From Colwellia sp. (GTDB taxonomy: Bacteria; Pseudomonadota; Gammaproteobacteria; Enterobacterales; Alteromonadaceae): a DNA stretch of 42,218 nt. Under the pieces are notes generated by a model. That model saw only the letters and a list, made by a program, of their open reading frames with translations, did no database searches and was not told the origin of the DNA. The stretch covers positions 66,832 to 109,049 of the forward strand of contig JABSOX010000018.1 in the NCBI GenBank assembly GCA_013215655.1. Direction: 5' to 3'. Position numbers and translations under genes: made by a program. Below, one piece after another: positions 17,227-26,510 of the stretch (positions within the stretch are counted from its first letter, which is position 1; every line of letters begins with the position of its first letter).

Positions 17227-18882
17227 GTGGACAAAATTTGGCTTGAGAAGAGTTATCCCCCTAATGTTCCATTTGAAATAGACCCTGATAAATACTCATC
17301 TCTTGTTGATATGTTTACAAAATATTGCGGGATTTATGCACCACGTTCTGCGTTTATTAACATGGGCGCTGAAATAAGTTATCGAGACTTAGAAATCCAA
17401 GCAAAAGCATTTGCTGCATACCTTCAACATGATTTAGGGCTAGTAAAGGGCGATAAGTTTGCCATTATGGTGCCGAATACGTTGCAGTATCCTATTGCGC
17501 TATTTGGGGCATTAATGGCAGGATTAACGGTTGTTAATGTTAATCCTTTATACACGGCAAGAGAGTTAGAGCATCAATTAAAAGATTCTGGCACTAAAGC
17601 CATATTGATTATAGAAAATTTTGCTCATACACTTGAGCAGGTGATAGATAATACGCCTGTTGAACATGTTATTTTAACATCACTAGGAGATCGACTTGGC
17701 GGTTTTAAAGGACTGTTAGTTAATTGTGTTGTTAAATACATTAAAAAAATGGTTCCTGCGTTTAATTTAAAGAACACCATCAAATTTAATCATGTTATTT
17801 CTAAAGGTATGACCTTATCTTTTTCACCCGTACAACTTTGCGGTGAGGATTTAGCCTTTTTACAATATACCGGTGGTACTACAGGTGTCTCAAAAGGGGC
17901 GATGTTGACACACCGTAATATGATCGCCAATTTACAGCAGGCAAAGTCAGCGATAAAGCCGGTACTTGAGGAAGGAAAAGAGCTCGTTGTTACAGCTTTA
18001 CCGCTTTATCATATATTTGCTTTAACGGCGAATTGCCTAACTTTTATTACTTTAGGTGGTACAAATCTATTGATCACCAATCCTCGCGATATGCCAGGGT
18101 TTGTTAAAGAATTGGCAAAATATAAATTTACCGTAACGACCGGTGTTAATACCTTATTTAATGGTCTACTTAATACCCCGGGTTTTAGTGAATTAGATTT
18201 TAGTCATCTTAAAATATCACTAGGTGGGGGTATGGCAGTGCAACGACCTGTTGCTGAAAAATGGGAACAATTAACCAAGACCCGATTGATCGAAGGTTAT
18301 GGTTTAACCGAATGTTGTCCTTTAGTGACAATATGTCCTTATAATCAGAAGCAATATAGCGGTAGTATTGGTTTACCAGCCTCTTCAACTAATATTCGTA
18401 TAATTAGAGAAGACGGTAGTGAAGCGGATATTGGTGAGTCTGGAGAAATGTGGGTGCAAGGTCCACAGGTAATGAAAGGCTACTATAATCGCATTGAGGC
18501 AACAGAAGAAGTATTAAAAGATGGTTGGTTAGCCACTGGCGATATTGCAATAATGGACGAAAATGGCTTCTTCAAAATTGTCGATCGTAAAAAAGATATG
18601 ATCATTGTTTCTGGGTTTAATGTTTATCCTAACGAAATCGAAGAAGTTGTGATGATGCATGACGGTATACTTGAAGCCGCAGCGATTGGTGTGCCTCATG
18701 AGTCATGCGGTGAAACCGTGAAGATTTTCGTGGTATTAAAAGATAAAAATGTTACTGATAAAGAACTGATAGAACATTGTCGTGAAAACCTTACTAACTA
18801 TAAAGTGCCTAAACTTGTTGAATTTCGAGATGAGTTACCAAAAACAAATGTCGGTAAGATTTTAAGAAGAGAATTACGTTAA
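17227..18882 (+). CDS. fadD: Long-chain fatty acid-CoA ligase
   Basis: FadD activates long-chain fatty acids to acyl-CoA at the inner face of the membrane, feeding beta-oxidation. The 551-residue protein (E. coli 561) has the AMP-binding loop [11 protein letters not shown] at 214-224, [10 protein letters not shown] near 355, [23 protein letters not shown] with the hinge, [13 protein letters not shown], and the C-terminal catalytic Lys in GKILRRELR. The start is GTG at 17227 with AAGGAA 8-9 bases ahead. The FadR-like site upstream fits fatty-acid induction. A strong terminator follows at 18918. It is monocistronic, in the slp-fadD context known from E. coli. Confidence 0.96.
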   Translation: MDKIWLEKSYPPNVPFEIDPDKYSSLVDMFTKYCGIYAPRSAFINMGAEISYRDLEIQAKAFAAYLQHDLGLVKGDKFAIMVPNTLQYPIALFGALMAGLTVVNVNPLYTARELEHQLKDSGTKAILIIENFAHTLEQVIDNTPVEHVILTSLGDRLGGFKGLLVNCVVKYIKKMVPAFNLKNTIKFNHVISKGMTLSFSPVQLCGEDLAFLQYTGGTTGVSKGAMLTHRNMIANLQQAKSAIKPVLEEGKELVVTALPLYHIFALTANCLTFITLGGTNLLITNPRDMPGFVKELAKYKFTVTTGVNTLFNGLLNTPGFSELDFSHLKISLGGGMAVQRPVAEKWEQLTKTRLIEGYGLTECCPLVTICPYNQKQYSGSIGLPASSTNIRIIREDGSEADIGESGEMWVQGPQVMKGYYNRIEATEEVLKDGWLATGDIAIMDENGFFKIVDRKKDMIIVSGFNVYPNEIEEVVMMHDGILEAAAIGVPHESCGETVKIFVVLKDKNVTDKELIEHCRENLTNYKVPKLVEFRDELPKTNVGKILRRELR

Positions 18883-18917
18883 CAAGTAAGCTCTTTAAAA
18901 TAAATTAAGGTGTATCT

Positions 18918-18946
18918 AAAGCCAGTAATCATTATTACTGGCTTTT
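18918..18946 (+). terminator. Intrinsic terminator of fadD
   Basis: GCCAGTAAT (18921-18929) pairs with ATTACTGGC (18934-18942) around a 4-base loop and is followed by TTTT. The A-run before the stem extends pairing with the T-run. A repeat element begins at the base after the T-run. Confidence 0.88.
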
Positions 18947-19030
18947 ATGTTCAGGATGAACGGTATGTCACAATCACATGGATGTGAAGGAGTGACGATG
19001 TTCAGGATGAACGGTATGTCACATTCATGT
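18947..19030 (+). repeat. Short-form repeat, 51-bp unit, 1.6 tandem copies
   Basis: A 51-bp unit at 18947-18997 starts ATGTTCAGGATGAACGGTAT and ends GATGTGAAGGAGTGACG. A second copy starts at 18998, matches for about 30 bp and then breaks off. It abuts the fadD terminator. Related units are at 25309 and 38577, and the same head and tail flank the long forms near 31139, 35549 and 38661. Confidence 0.85.
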
Positions 19031-19054
19031 AAAACCATTTGTAAGTGTTAACTG

Positions 19055-19792
19055 CTATTGCGCGTTAAGGGTTTTACCATTCACATCTTTACTGTCATCA
19101 CTCATTAAATATACGTATAACGGCATAATATCTTCAGCAGTAGCTAACTTCTCTTTATTTTCTGCTGGGAAAGCACTAGCGCGCATTTTTGTACGAGTTG
19201 CCCCTGGATTAATCGCATTGGTTCTTAATTTGCTATTTTCAAATTCGTCAGCAATAACTTGCATCATACCTTCGGTAGCAAACTTAGAAACACTATATGG
19301 ACCCCAATAGGCTTTTCCTTTGTGACCAACACCTGATGATGTAAATATTAAGGAAGCATTATCGGCAAGTTGCAGTGTAGGAATAAGTGCTTGGGCAATT
19401 AAAAATTGCGCATTTACATTTACCTGCATAACCTCGGTCCATATTTGCTCATGAATTTGAGTAAATGGCGTAAGTTCGCCTAACATCGACGCGTTAAGTA
19501 ATACACCATCAAGTTTACCAAATTGAGCGTTAATGGTAGCGCACATATCAATGTAATTTTGTTTGGTTGCACCTTTCATATCTAAAGGGATAATGGCAGG
19601 TTTTAGTGAACCTTGAGCAAGTATTTCATCATATACATCTTCGAGTTTCTTAACCGTTTTTCCTAATAAAATAACAGTAGCACCTAACTTTGCGTAGGTT
19701 AATGCGGCTTGTCGACCAATTCCGTCACCAGCACCGGTGATAAGAATGGTTTTATTTTGTAATGAATCTTCGATTATTTGATAGTTAAACAT
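19055..19792 (-). CDS. yciK: YciK-type short-chain dehydrogenase/reductase
   Basis: A 245-residue classical SDR that closely follows E. coli YciK (252 aa). The NAD(P)-binding motif is TGAGDGIG (about 20-27), with LNAS in place of NNAG (about 99-102). The catalytic residues are Ser in FTSSGVG, then YSVSK (Tyr/Lys) about 13 residues on. The family-specific ATEGMMQVIADEFE and INPGATRTKMRASAFP follow. The physiological substrate of YciK is unknown. It is cytosolic and transcribed alone, divergent from the VolA-like lipase gene. In E. coli yciK sits beside sohB, topA and cysB, all present in this window. Confidence 0.93.
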   Translation of the reverse strand: MFNYQIIEDSLQNKTILITGAGDGIGRQAALTYAKLGATVILLGKTVKKLEDVYDEILAQGSLKPAIIPLDMKGATKQNYIDMCATINAQFGKLDGVLLNASMLGELTPFTQIHEQIWTEVMQVNVNAQFLIAQALIPTLQLADNASLIFTSSGVGHKGKAYWGPYSVSKFATEGMMQVIADEFENSKLRTNAINPGATRTKMRASAFPAENKEKLATAEDIMPLYVYLMSDDSKDVNGKTLNAQ

Positions 19793-19943
19793 ATTAGAGA
19801 TTTAATGATTTTTATATGGCGGTGATTCTACTCTGAGCGAAGGTAACAAACGAGTAAAAAATTGTGTTCTTTAAATAAAATTTGACAAATTTGTTAATAA
19901 ATTAAAAAAGCGCTAGCACAATGACAAATCTTGGGTTAAGTTT

Positions 19944-19960
19944 AACTGGTCGAACAAGTT
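19944..19960. promoter_or_regulatory. FadR-like operator upstream of the VolA-type lipase
   Basis: AACTGGTCGAACAAGTT matches the FadR operator pattern AACTGGTCNGACNNGTT at nearly all defined positions. It lies 92 bp before the lipase ATG and about 50 bp before an AT-rich TTTATATATA segment (20011-20020) that could hold the -10 box. It is between divergent yciK and the lipase gene, so either could be controlled. Confidence 0.65.
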
Positions 19961-20051
19961 GTTTTAAAGCAAAACTGCGCTTAAAAGTTTTGTGGTCATT
20001 TGAAATCAGCTTTATATATAAAAATAAAAGACTAGTCTGTGGGGAGAAATA

Positions 20052-22478
20052 ATGAATAAGCTAGTACTAAGTCTCGCAATTTCCAGTGTTCTTGGTTTAA
20101 GTGCATGTGGTGGCGAATCCATCGAAGATGTACAAAAGAAAGTAATTGAAACCGGTGATGTAATTACGCCAACAGCACGTATAATATTTGATCCATCGAA
20201 TGGGATACTGTCGGCGCCAAACGATTTGTTATTTACAGGTACACTAGATGGTACTCTCAATATTCCTGTGCCAGATCCAACTGATATTGCAAATCCAAAG
20301 GTTGCTTTAAACGGTTTGGATGGTTGGTCTATTTCTCAACCATTTGTTCTTGCCATTGATTTTCCTGCAGGAACAACGTTAGATGCAGGCAGTGTTTTTA
20401 ACTCTTCAGCAGTGCGTATTTTTGAAACAATTATGGGCGGTGATACCAGTGACGCCGACTGTACAGCGGTAACTCGTGGCTCAGCCTGTAAAGTTGTTGG
20501 TGAATTAACTTTTGGTGTCGATTTTATAGCTCAAGCGAAAGGGAATAACGTCGTTGTTGTCCCAATGAAGCCACTAAAAGCTAAAACAAGTTATATTTTA
20601 GCGTTAACAAACACGTTGCAAGATAATAATGGCAAGTCTGTTGCCCCTTCATCAAGCTATGAATTGGTCCGTCAAAATATTGCTGAAAAACCATTGGGTA
20701 ACGAAGCTCAATTAGGTTTGCAAGGTGCAATAAATAGCTATGAAGCTGCTATTGTTGCTGCTGGTGCGGATAGTAATTCAATTATTTATACTATGGCGAT
20801 GACCACACAATCGACAACCGATGTTTTATTTACGGTTAAGTCAATGATGGCTGCAAATGCAGCACAAGGTATTGTTCCAACTATTGGTGTGGCTGATACC
20901 GGTCTAACGGTTGCTGACGCATTGGCAGGCTTAATTCCTCCATCATTAGTGCCTTTATATTCAAGCGCTAATTTAATGCAGGGTTCGATCACCCTACCAT
21001 ATTACTCAGGTGTGCCAACGGCAGAAAATCCAATGGCACCAGTGAATGAAAGATGGGAAGGGCTTTGTGACTCGGGCGCTATGTTAGCTGGTCTTGCCGC
21101 CGCTAACCCTGCAGCAATTCCAGAAGCACCATTGAGTGTCGCTGATGGTACCTGTATGGCAATTTCTCAAGCAGGTGGTTTACCAGCGCCGGGTCTGCGT
21201 GATTTAAGTAGTATTATGCCACTAGATACAGAGCGTAATTTAACGAAATATAGCCCTGTGCCAAAAACAAAAGCTATGATGCCCATTGATGTGCAAATGA
21301 CAACGCCTGATATTAATGTTGCTAATGCCGTACGTGCACAACTAGGGCTACCGGCGCTTGTTGAACCAGAAAATGGTTGGCCTGTCGTTATGCTAGTGCA
21401 TGGTATAACCCGTCAGAAAGAAATTATGTTACCCATTACTGGAATCTTGTCTTTATATGGTATGGCAACGGTTGCTATTGATCACCCGCTTCACGGTAGT
21501 CGTGGCTTTGACCTGAACATGGACGGAATTGATGACATAAACGCAACAACATTGTCTGCTACTCATTATGTTAATTTAGCAAGCATGTTAACAATGCGTG
21601 ATAATACCCGTCAAAGTGCTGCTGATCTTATAGGTTTACGTTTAGGACTGAACTTTTTAGGTGGAGTGGATAGTGATGGGAATCCTATAAAAATTGATTC
21701 TACTAAAGTTCATATGTTAGGACATTCTTTAGGGGCAATTTATGGCATGAATTTTCTAGCCATAACAAATACTCCTCTTAATCCTGCACTAGATGGCATG
21801 TTTAATGTTACGAGTTCTTCTCTTGCTATGCCAGGTTTGATGTTGGCTAATTTTGGTATTGAATCTCCGGCATTTGAGTCTTTAATAAAATCAAATTTAA
21901 CTTATGCTCAATCACCTGACTTTCAAGCATTTGTAGCGGCAATGTACCCATCAGGTCCTTCTGAAGCTGAGCTTAATGGTGCTTATGAAACATTCTATAA
22001 TGATATGTTAAATGATGTTCAGCGCGCTGAAATGGACGCCATATTTTCTGAATTTACTTTTGCTTCACAAACAGTGACGGACTCAGGTGACCCTATTGCT
22101 TATATTGACGTTTTAGCAGCCACTAATACACCAATACATTTAATTGAAGTTATTGGTAATGGTGGTGATAATTTATCAGACCAAACAGTTACCAATACTG
22201 CACCATTTACGCCAATGGGTGGAACTGAACCGATTATTCGATTATTAGGTTTACAAAGTATATCTGCAACAACTCAAGATGCTGAGCAGACTGTTTCTGG
22301 TGTCACTCGATTCTTATATGGTCATCATGGTTCTATTCTTGACCCTAGTGCAAATGACGATTCGCCAGATGCAGAACTAAGTGCGCGTGCTACTCAAGAA
22401 ATGCAAAGCCAGGTGGCAAATTTCTTTGGTAGTATGGGACATGTAATATCAGTGCAAGATGATGTTGTTGTTCAATAA
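20052..22478 (+). CDS. VolA/Pla-1/cef-family surface lipase lipoprotein
   Basis: An 808-residue lipoprotein: MNKLVLSLAISSVLGLSAC gives a lipobox with Cys19. The N-terminal domain, starting RIIFDPSNGILSAPNDLLFTG, is the bacterial virulence-factor lipase N-terminal domain type. The C-terminal half is an alpha/beta hydrolase with VHGITRQKE, DHPLHGSRGF and the nucleophile elbow GHSLG with Ser559. A late His in GHHGSILDP is a good candidate for the catalytic His. In Vibrio, VolA is a surface-exposed lysophospholipase that releases fatty acids for uptake. The FadR-like site and nearby fadD support that role here. GGGGAG lies 7 bases before the ATG. Confidence 0.88.
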   Translation: MNKLVLSLAISSVLGLSACGGESIEDVQKKVIETGDVITPTARIIFDPSNGILSAPNDLLFTGTLDGTLNIPVPDPTDIANPKVALNGLDGWSISQPFVLAIDFPAGTTLDAGSVFNSSAVRIFETIMGGDTSDADCTAVTRGSACKVVGELTFGVDFIAQAKGNNVVVVPMKPLKAKTSYILALTNTLQDNNGKSVAPSSSYELVRQNIAEKPLGNEAQLGLQGAINSYEAAIVAAGADSNSIIYTMAMTTQSTTDVLFTVKSMMAANAAQGIVPTIGVADTGLTVADALAGLIPPSLVPLYSSANLMQGSITLPYYSGVPTAENPMAPVNERWEGLCDSGAMLAGLAAANPAAIPEAPLSVADGTCMAISQAGGLPAPGLRDLSSIMPLDTERNLTKYSPVPKTKAMMPIDVQMTTPDINVANAVRAQLGLPALVEPENGWPVVMLVHGITRQKEIMLPITGILSLYGMATVAIDHPLHGSRGFDLNMDGIDDINATTLSATHYVNLASMLTMRDNTRQSAADLIGLRLGLNFLGGVDSDGNPIKIDSTKVHMLGHSLGAIYGMNFLAITNTPLNPALDGMFNVTSSSLAMPGLMLANFGIESPAFESLIKSNLTYAQSPDFQAFVAAMYPSGPSEAELNGAYETFYNDMLNDVQRAEMDAIFSEFTFASQTVTDSGDPIAYIDVLAATNTPIHLIEVIGNGGDNLSDQTVTNTAPFTPMGGTEPIIRLLGLQSISATTQDAEQTVSGVTRFLYGHHGSILDPSANDDSPDAELSARATQEMQSQVANFFGSMGHVISVQDDVVVQ

Positions 22479-22510
22479 TCTAATTTTATAGAGTACTATT
22501 TAGACTGATA

Positions 22511-22533
22511 AGCCCTCAATTGAGGGCTTTTTT
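22511..22533 (+). terminator. Intrinsic terminator of the lipase gene
   Basis: The 18-bp perfect palindrome AGCCCTCAATTGAGGGCT at 22511-22528 is followed by a run of T. The same 18 bp recurs exactly as the stem of the acylase terminator at 25287. No repeat element follows this one. Confidence 0.85.
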
Positions 22534-22658
22534 ATTATCTAAAAAAATGGATGGCTTCCTGGTCAACCAGAGTTATGTTAAATAGTAATTAAATCAATAG
22601 CTTTAATGCATTTTTAAACTCAATAAAACTATTGGTTTTGTTATTCTATAAGTCAACC

Positions 22659-22675
22659 AACTGGACGGATGACTT
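22659..22675. promoter_or_regulatory. Weak FadR-like site at the acylase start
   Basis: AACTGGACGGATGACTT matches the left half of the FadR pattern well and the right half partly. It ends 3 bp before the GTG start codon, so it overlaps the ribosome-binding region. This is an odd place for an operator. A second palindrome, CTGGTCAACCAG, lies at 22559-22570 with different half-site spacing. Support is moderate at best. Confidence 0.35.
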
Positions 22676-22678
22676 AAA

Positions 22679-25255
22679 GTGAATAATAAAAAAAATAGTT
22701 TATATAGCATGTTGCTAATTGTAGGACTGGCAGCATGTGGTAGTGATGATAAAAATGATACGCCTATTGCTGTAACTCCCCCCCCTGCTATTACACCAGA
22801 AGAACCTACACTTGTTGCCTTTGATCCTGATGGAGTGCTTGATGCAAATATAAAATGGACTTCATATGGGGTTCCTCATATAACAGCCGATAACTTACAG
22901 AGCTTAGGTTTTGGTTCTGGTTATGCTTATGCTCGAGATAATATATGTATCTTAGCGGATCAACTCGTTAAAATTCGCAGTGAACGTTCAAAGTATTTTG
23001 GTCCTGATAAAATAGTAGGATCAGGAGATTCTGCTAATATCATTTCTGACTTTGGTCATCATGCCTTAGGAGTGCTTAGTTCAGCTAAAAAACTTTACCC
23101 TAATGTCTCTGAAAATACTCGCGCTTTATTAGAAGGTTACAGTACTGGCTATAATAAATATTTGACTGATATTGGTATTGATAATTTAGCGCCAGAGTGT
23201 GCAGGTCAGCCTTGGGTTAAAAACATGACAGCTCAAGAATTACTTGCCTATATGTTTGCTACGTCACAAATAGCCAGTGGTGCAAACTTTCTGGATCTAG
23301 CTTTTTTTGCAAACCCAGGAGAAGGTATTGAGTATTTACCTTATGTTGGTGCAAGAGGAGAAACAACAAAGAATCAGCTAGAAGAGAATAAATCAATGGC
23401 TAGCTCTGTTTTGCACAACCTAGAGTTGGTAACTAAGACTTTTGTTAGCCCTGATGATAATTATGGGGATTTGGGCTCAAATGGCTGGGGTATAGGCAAA
23501 GATAAGACGGAAAATGGCAAAGGTATTCTGCTTGCTAATCCACATTTTCCTCATACAGGTAACCTTAGGTTTTGGCAGTCACATAATACTATTCCTGGAG
23601 TAATGGACGTTACTGGTTCTAGCTTGCAGGGAATACCCGGTGTTAACCTGATCGGTTTTAATAAAAACTTAGCTTGGACTCATACCGTTTCGAAATCACG
23701 TCGATTTGTTGTTTATCAGCTATCACTTGTTGATGGTAATCCAAATCAATATTTAGTTGATGGAGAAATTAAGGATATAGATAAACGTACCTACTATGTG
23801 GAAGTGAAAGCGGGTGCCAGTTCTGTTATTTTATCAAAAGATTTCTATTTTAGTCATCAGGGTTTAATGATTGAAACCCCTGCTCATATTTCTAATTTAA
23901 TGGCATGGTCAGATTCTAATGCTTTTACTTTACGTGATGCAGCTGCAGAGAATATTGATTTGGTTGACCAATGGTTAGCGATGAATCTGGCAACTAATCT
24001 CGAAGAATTTCAACAGGCATTTAAGGATTATGATGGTATTCCGTGGGTAAATACTATGTATGCTGATGATCAAGGTAATGCCTTTTATATTGATAAATCT
24101 CGGGTGCTTAATTTGAATGATACAGCGCTTGGTTTAATGCGTACGGATCCTATTTTAGTTGGTACAAGAAAATTGGCAGGTTTTGATATCTTGCCAGGGA
24201 ATACCTCTATTTTTGAGCCGGATGGATTAAATAATTATGAACAAGCACCTAAATTATTACGTGATGATTTTGTGCAAAACTCAAATGATAGCTACTGGGC
24301 AACGAACCCCGCAGAGCCATTATCTGCTTATTCTATTTTATATGGCGATGATTTAGTTTCGTTATCATTAAGAACTCGTATGGGATTACAGTTATTAAGT
24401 GATAGTGCTGGAGAAGATGGGAAGTTTTCTCCTAGCGAAGTAGAGACAGCTTTATTGAGCAATCGTACCTATTTAGGGGAAGCGGTACTTGATGATTTAT
24501 TAATTCAATGTAAGTTGCAGGGTAATACACCTGTTAGTTTAGATAATGGTATTAATGTTGATATTTCAGCTGGTTGTAGTGCTTTAGCAAGTTGGGATGG
24601 AAAAATGAATAAAAACAGTCAATCGGGCCATTTATTTAGAGAATTTGCTTTTAAATTTAGTCAAATAACTCATTTTAGTAGCCCTTTTGACGTGAATTTA
24701 CCCGCAAGTACCCCAAGCAAGTTAGTAGATGATGGTAGTGCTTTAAAAGCATTGGCAATAGCAATAAAAAATGTTGAAGCTTCAGGCTTTGCTTTAGATG
24801 CCATGATGGGCGATATTCAATTTACTGAAAAAACCATGGCAGATGGTAATGCTAGTGGCATTAAGTTTCCGTGGGCGGGTAGTAAACATACAGAAGGTGG
24901 ATTTAACGTATATGGTTCAGCAAAATCCAATGACACTATGTATAAAATTCATCAATATACGCCGATTATAGATGTGGAAACAGGGAAAAGCTTATCATCG
25001 GGATTAACCTCTGAGGGTTATCATATTAACTATGGTTCTAGTTGGATGTTTGTGGTGAATTTTACTGATGAGGGGCCAGTTGCTAATGGCTTATTAACAT
25101 TCTCACAATCATCTAATAGTAGTGAATCGTCTATGCATTTTGATGATCAAAACCGTTATTATTCAGAAAATACTATGCTAAGACCAATATTGTTTAATGA
25201 AACTGATATTTCAAATGATATAAAAGAAGAGATGAATATTAATTCAAATGACTAA
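22679..25255 (+). CDS. Penicillin acylase family Ntn-hydrolase, lipoprotein
   Basis: An 858-residue protein with a lipoprotein signal ending GLAAC (Cys20). It has the layout of penicillin/acyl-homoserine-lactone acylases: an alpha chain (about 50-265), then GSNGWGIG, where autocleavage before Ser267 would create the N-terminal nucleophile of the beta chain. After it come LLANPHFPHTGNLRFWQSH and GVNLIGFNKNLAWTHTVS, typical of the beta chain. It hydrolyses an amide bond, probably of an N-acyl compound. AHL lactones, acyl-peptides and lipoamino acids are all possible. Start is GTG at 22679. It follows the lipase gene but has its own terminator at both ends. Confidence 0.88.
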   Translation: MNNKKNSLYSMLLIVGLAACGSDDKNDTPIAVTPPPAITPEEPTLVAFDPDGVLDANIKWTSYGVPHITADNLQSLGFGSGYAYARDNICILADQLVKIRSERSKYFGPDKIVGSGDSANIISDFGHHALGVLSSAKKLYPNVSENTRALLEGYSTGYNKYLTDIGIDNLAPECAGQPWVKNMTAQELLAYMFATSQIASGANFLDLAFFANPGEGIEYLPYVGARGETTKNQLEENKSMASSVLHNLELVTKTFVSPDDNYGDLGSNGWGIGKDKTENGKGILLANPHFPHTGNLRFWQSHNTIPGVMDVTGSSLQGIPGVNLIGFNKNLAWTHTVSKSRRFVVYQLSLVDGNPNQYLVDGEIKDIDKRTYYVEVKAGASSVILSKDFYFSHQGLMIETPAHISNLMAWSDSNAFTLRDAAAENIDLVDQWLAMNLATNLEEFQQAFKDYDGIPWVNTMYADDQGNAFYIDKSRVLNLNDTALGLMRTDPILVGTRKLAGFDILPGNTSIFEPDGLNNYEQAPKLLRDDFVQNSNDSYWATNPAEPLSAYSILYGDDLVSLSLRTRMGLQLLSDSAGEDGKFSPSEVETALLSNRTYLGEAVLDDLLIQCKLQGNTPVSLDNGINVDISAGCSALASWDGKMNKNSQSGHLFREFAFKFSQITHFSSPFDVNLPASTPSKLVDDGSALKALAIAIKNVEASGFALDAMMGDIQFTEKTMADGNASGIKFPWAGSKHTEGGFNVYGSAKSNDTMYKIHQYTPIIDVETGKSLSSGLTSEGYHINYGSSWMFVVNFTDEGPVANGLLTFSQSSNSSESSMHFDDQNRYYSENTMLRPILFNETDISNDIKEEMNINSND

Positions 25256-25286
25256 AACTAAGTGAAGTATTTGTACATCATTATTT

Positions 25287-25308
25287 AGCCCTCAATTGAG
25301 GGCTTTTT
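25287..25308 (+). terminator. Intrinsic terminator of the acylase gene
   Basis: The stem AGCCCTCAATTGAGGGCT (25287-25304) runs into TTTTT. It is identical over 18 bp to the lipase terminator stem at 22511. A 51-bp repeat unit begins at the next base. Confidence 0.87.
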
Positions 25309-25359
25309 ATGTTCAGGACGAAAGGTATGTGAAGATCACATGGAAGTGAAGGCGTGACG
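25309..25359 (+). repeat. Short-form repeat, single 51-bp unit
   Basis: A unit of exactly 51 bp with the head ATGTTCAGGACGAAAGGTAT and tail GAAGTGAAGGCGTGACG. It directly abuts the T-run of the acylase terminator, as the units after fadD and the ABC permease do after theirs. Confidence 0.82.
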
Positions 25360-25447
25360 AAATATCACTTTATATTTTGGAGTTTGTCCCCATATATAGA
25401 TAAATTATTATTTATATCTATTTGTAAGAGCTTTAGGAGAGAATGAT

Positions 25448-26491
25448 TTGGATTTTTTATATGAGTATGGTTTGTTTTTTGCCAAAGCAATAACCATTGT
25501 ATTAGCCGTTATCGCTATAATTGTTACTATTGCTGCATCAGCTATTAAGCAGAGTCATAAAAAAGGTGAATTGGAAATTACCGACTTATCAGAGCATTTT
25601 GATGATGTTGAACAAGATGTAATTCATCACCTGTTATCTAAAGAACAGCTTAAACAAAAAGAAAAAGATGATAAAAAGCAGGCGAAAGAAAAAGCCAAAG
25701 CGGATAAAAAGTCAGTTAAAGAGGGTGAAGAAGAACAAGAGACTCGCGTTTTTGTTATAGACTTTAATGGCAGTATAGATGCTAAAGAGGTTACGTCACT
25801 ACGAGAAGAGATCAGTGCAATTTTAACCGTTGCTACACCACAAGACGAAGTTTTTGTTCGGTTAGAAAGTGGTGGCGGTATGGTGCATGGCTACGGTTTA
25901 GCATCATCTCAATTAGATCGTATCAGACAACATAATATTCCATTAACGGTATCTGTTGATAAAGTTGCTGCAAGTGGTGGTTATATGATGGCTTGTGTTG
26001 CTAATAAAATTATATCAGCACCTTTTGCTATTGTTGGCTCTATTGGTGTTATTGCGCAAGTTCCTAATTTTCATCGTCTACTTAAAAAGAATAATGTTGA
26101 TTTTGAACAATTTACCGCAGGTGAATTTAAGCGAACAGTGACTATGTTTGGCGAGAATACTGAAAAAGGTCGTGAGAAATTCAATGAAGAACTTGAAGAA
26201 ACTCATCAGCTATTTAAAGGCTTTGTTAGTGAGCACCGACCAAGTCTTGATATTGACAAAGTTGCAACAGGTGAACATTGGTTTGGTATAAAAGCAAAAG
26301 AACTTGGTTTGGTGGATGATATTCAAACCAGCGATGATTATCTGCAAAATGCAAATAAGTCGAATAAGGTTGTTGCGATTAAATATGCAACAAAGAAAAG
26401 TTTGGCTGAAAAATTCTCTAAAGCTGCGTCTTTATCCGTTGAAAGTATGTTCAGTAAAATGTGGCAGAAAAACCGCATTTTTCCTAGTTAA
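25448..26491 (+). CDS. sohB: SohB, membrane-anchored S49-family peptidase
   Basis: A 347-residue protein that tracks E. coli SohB (349 aa) from end to end. One N-terminal membrane helix (about 10-33) is followed by a highly charged Lys/Glu linker (about 65-98) and the S49 domain. The predicted Ser-Lys dyad is Ser176 in KVAASGGYMMAC and Lys228 in GEFKRTVTMFGENT, with the catalytic domain in the periplasm. SohB is a signal-peptide-peptidase-like protease; in E. coli extra copies suppress loss of DegP. The start is TTG at 25448 with AGGAGAG about 6 bases ahead; a nearby ATG is out of frame. It is followed after 19 bp by tpm. Confidence 0.95.
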   Translation: MDFLYEYGLFFAKAITIVLAVIAIIVTIAASAIKQSHKKGELEITDLSEHFDDVEQDVIHHLLSKEQLKQKEKDDKKQAKEKAKADKKSVKEGEEEQETRVFVIDFNGSIDAKEVTSLREEISAILTVATPQDEVFVRLESGGGMVHGYGLASSQLDRIRQHNIPLTVSVDKVAASGGYMMACVANKIISAPFAIVGSIGVIAQVPNFHRLLKKNNVDFEQFTAGEFKRTVTMFGENTEKGREKFNEELEETHQLFKGFVSEHRPSLDIDKVATGEHWFGIKAKELGLVDDIQTSDDYLQNANKSNKVVAIKYATKKSLAEKFSKAASLSVESMFSKMWQKNRIFPS

Positions 26492-26510
26492 ACATAAGGC
26501 TTAGGATGAT

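Noticed and set aside
18947-19030. Possible CRISPR-like array
   Set aside because: Units abut without spacers, there are fewer than two full copies, and no cas genes are present.
22559-22570. CTGGTCAACCAG as a further FadR site
   Set aside because: The half-sites are spaced differently from the FadR pattern and the flanks do not match; kept only as a remark.
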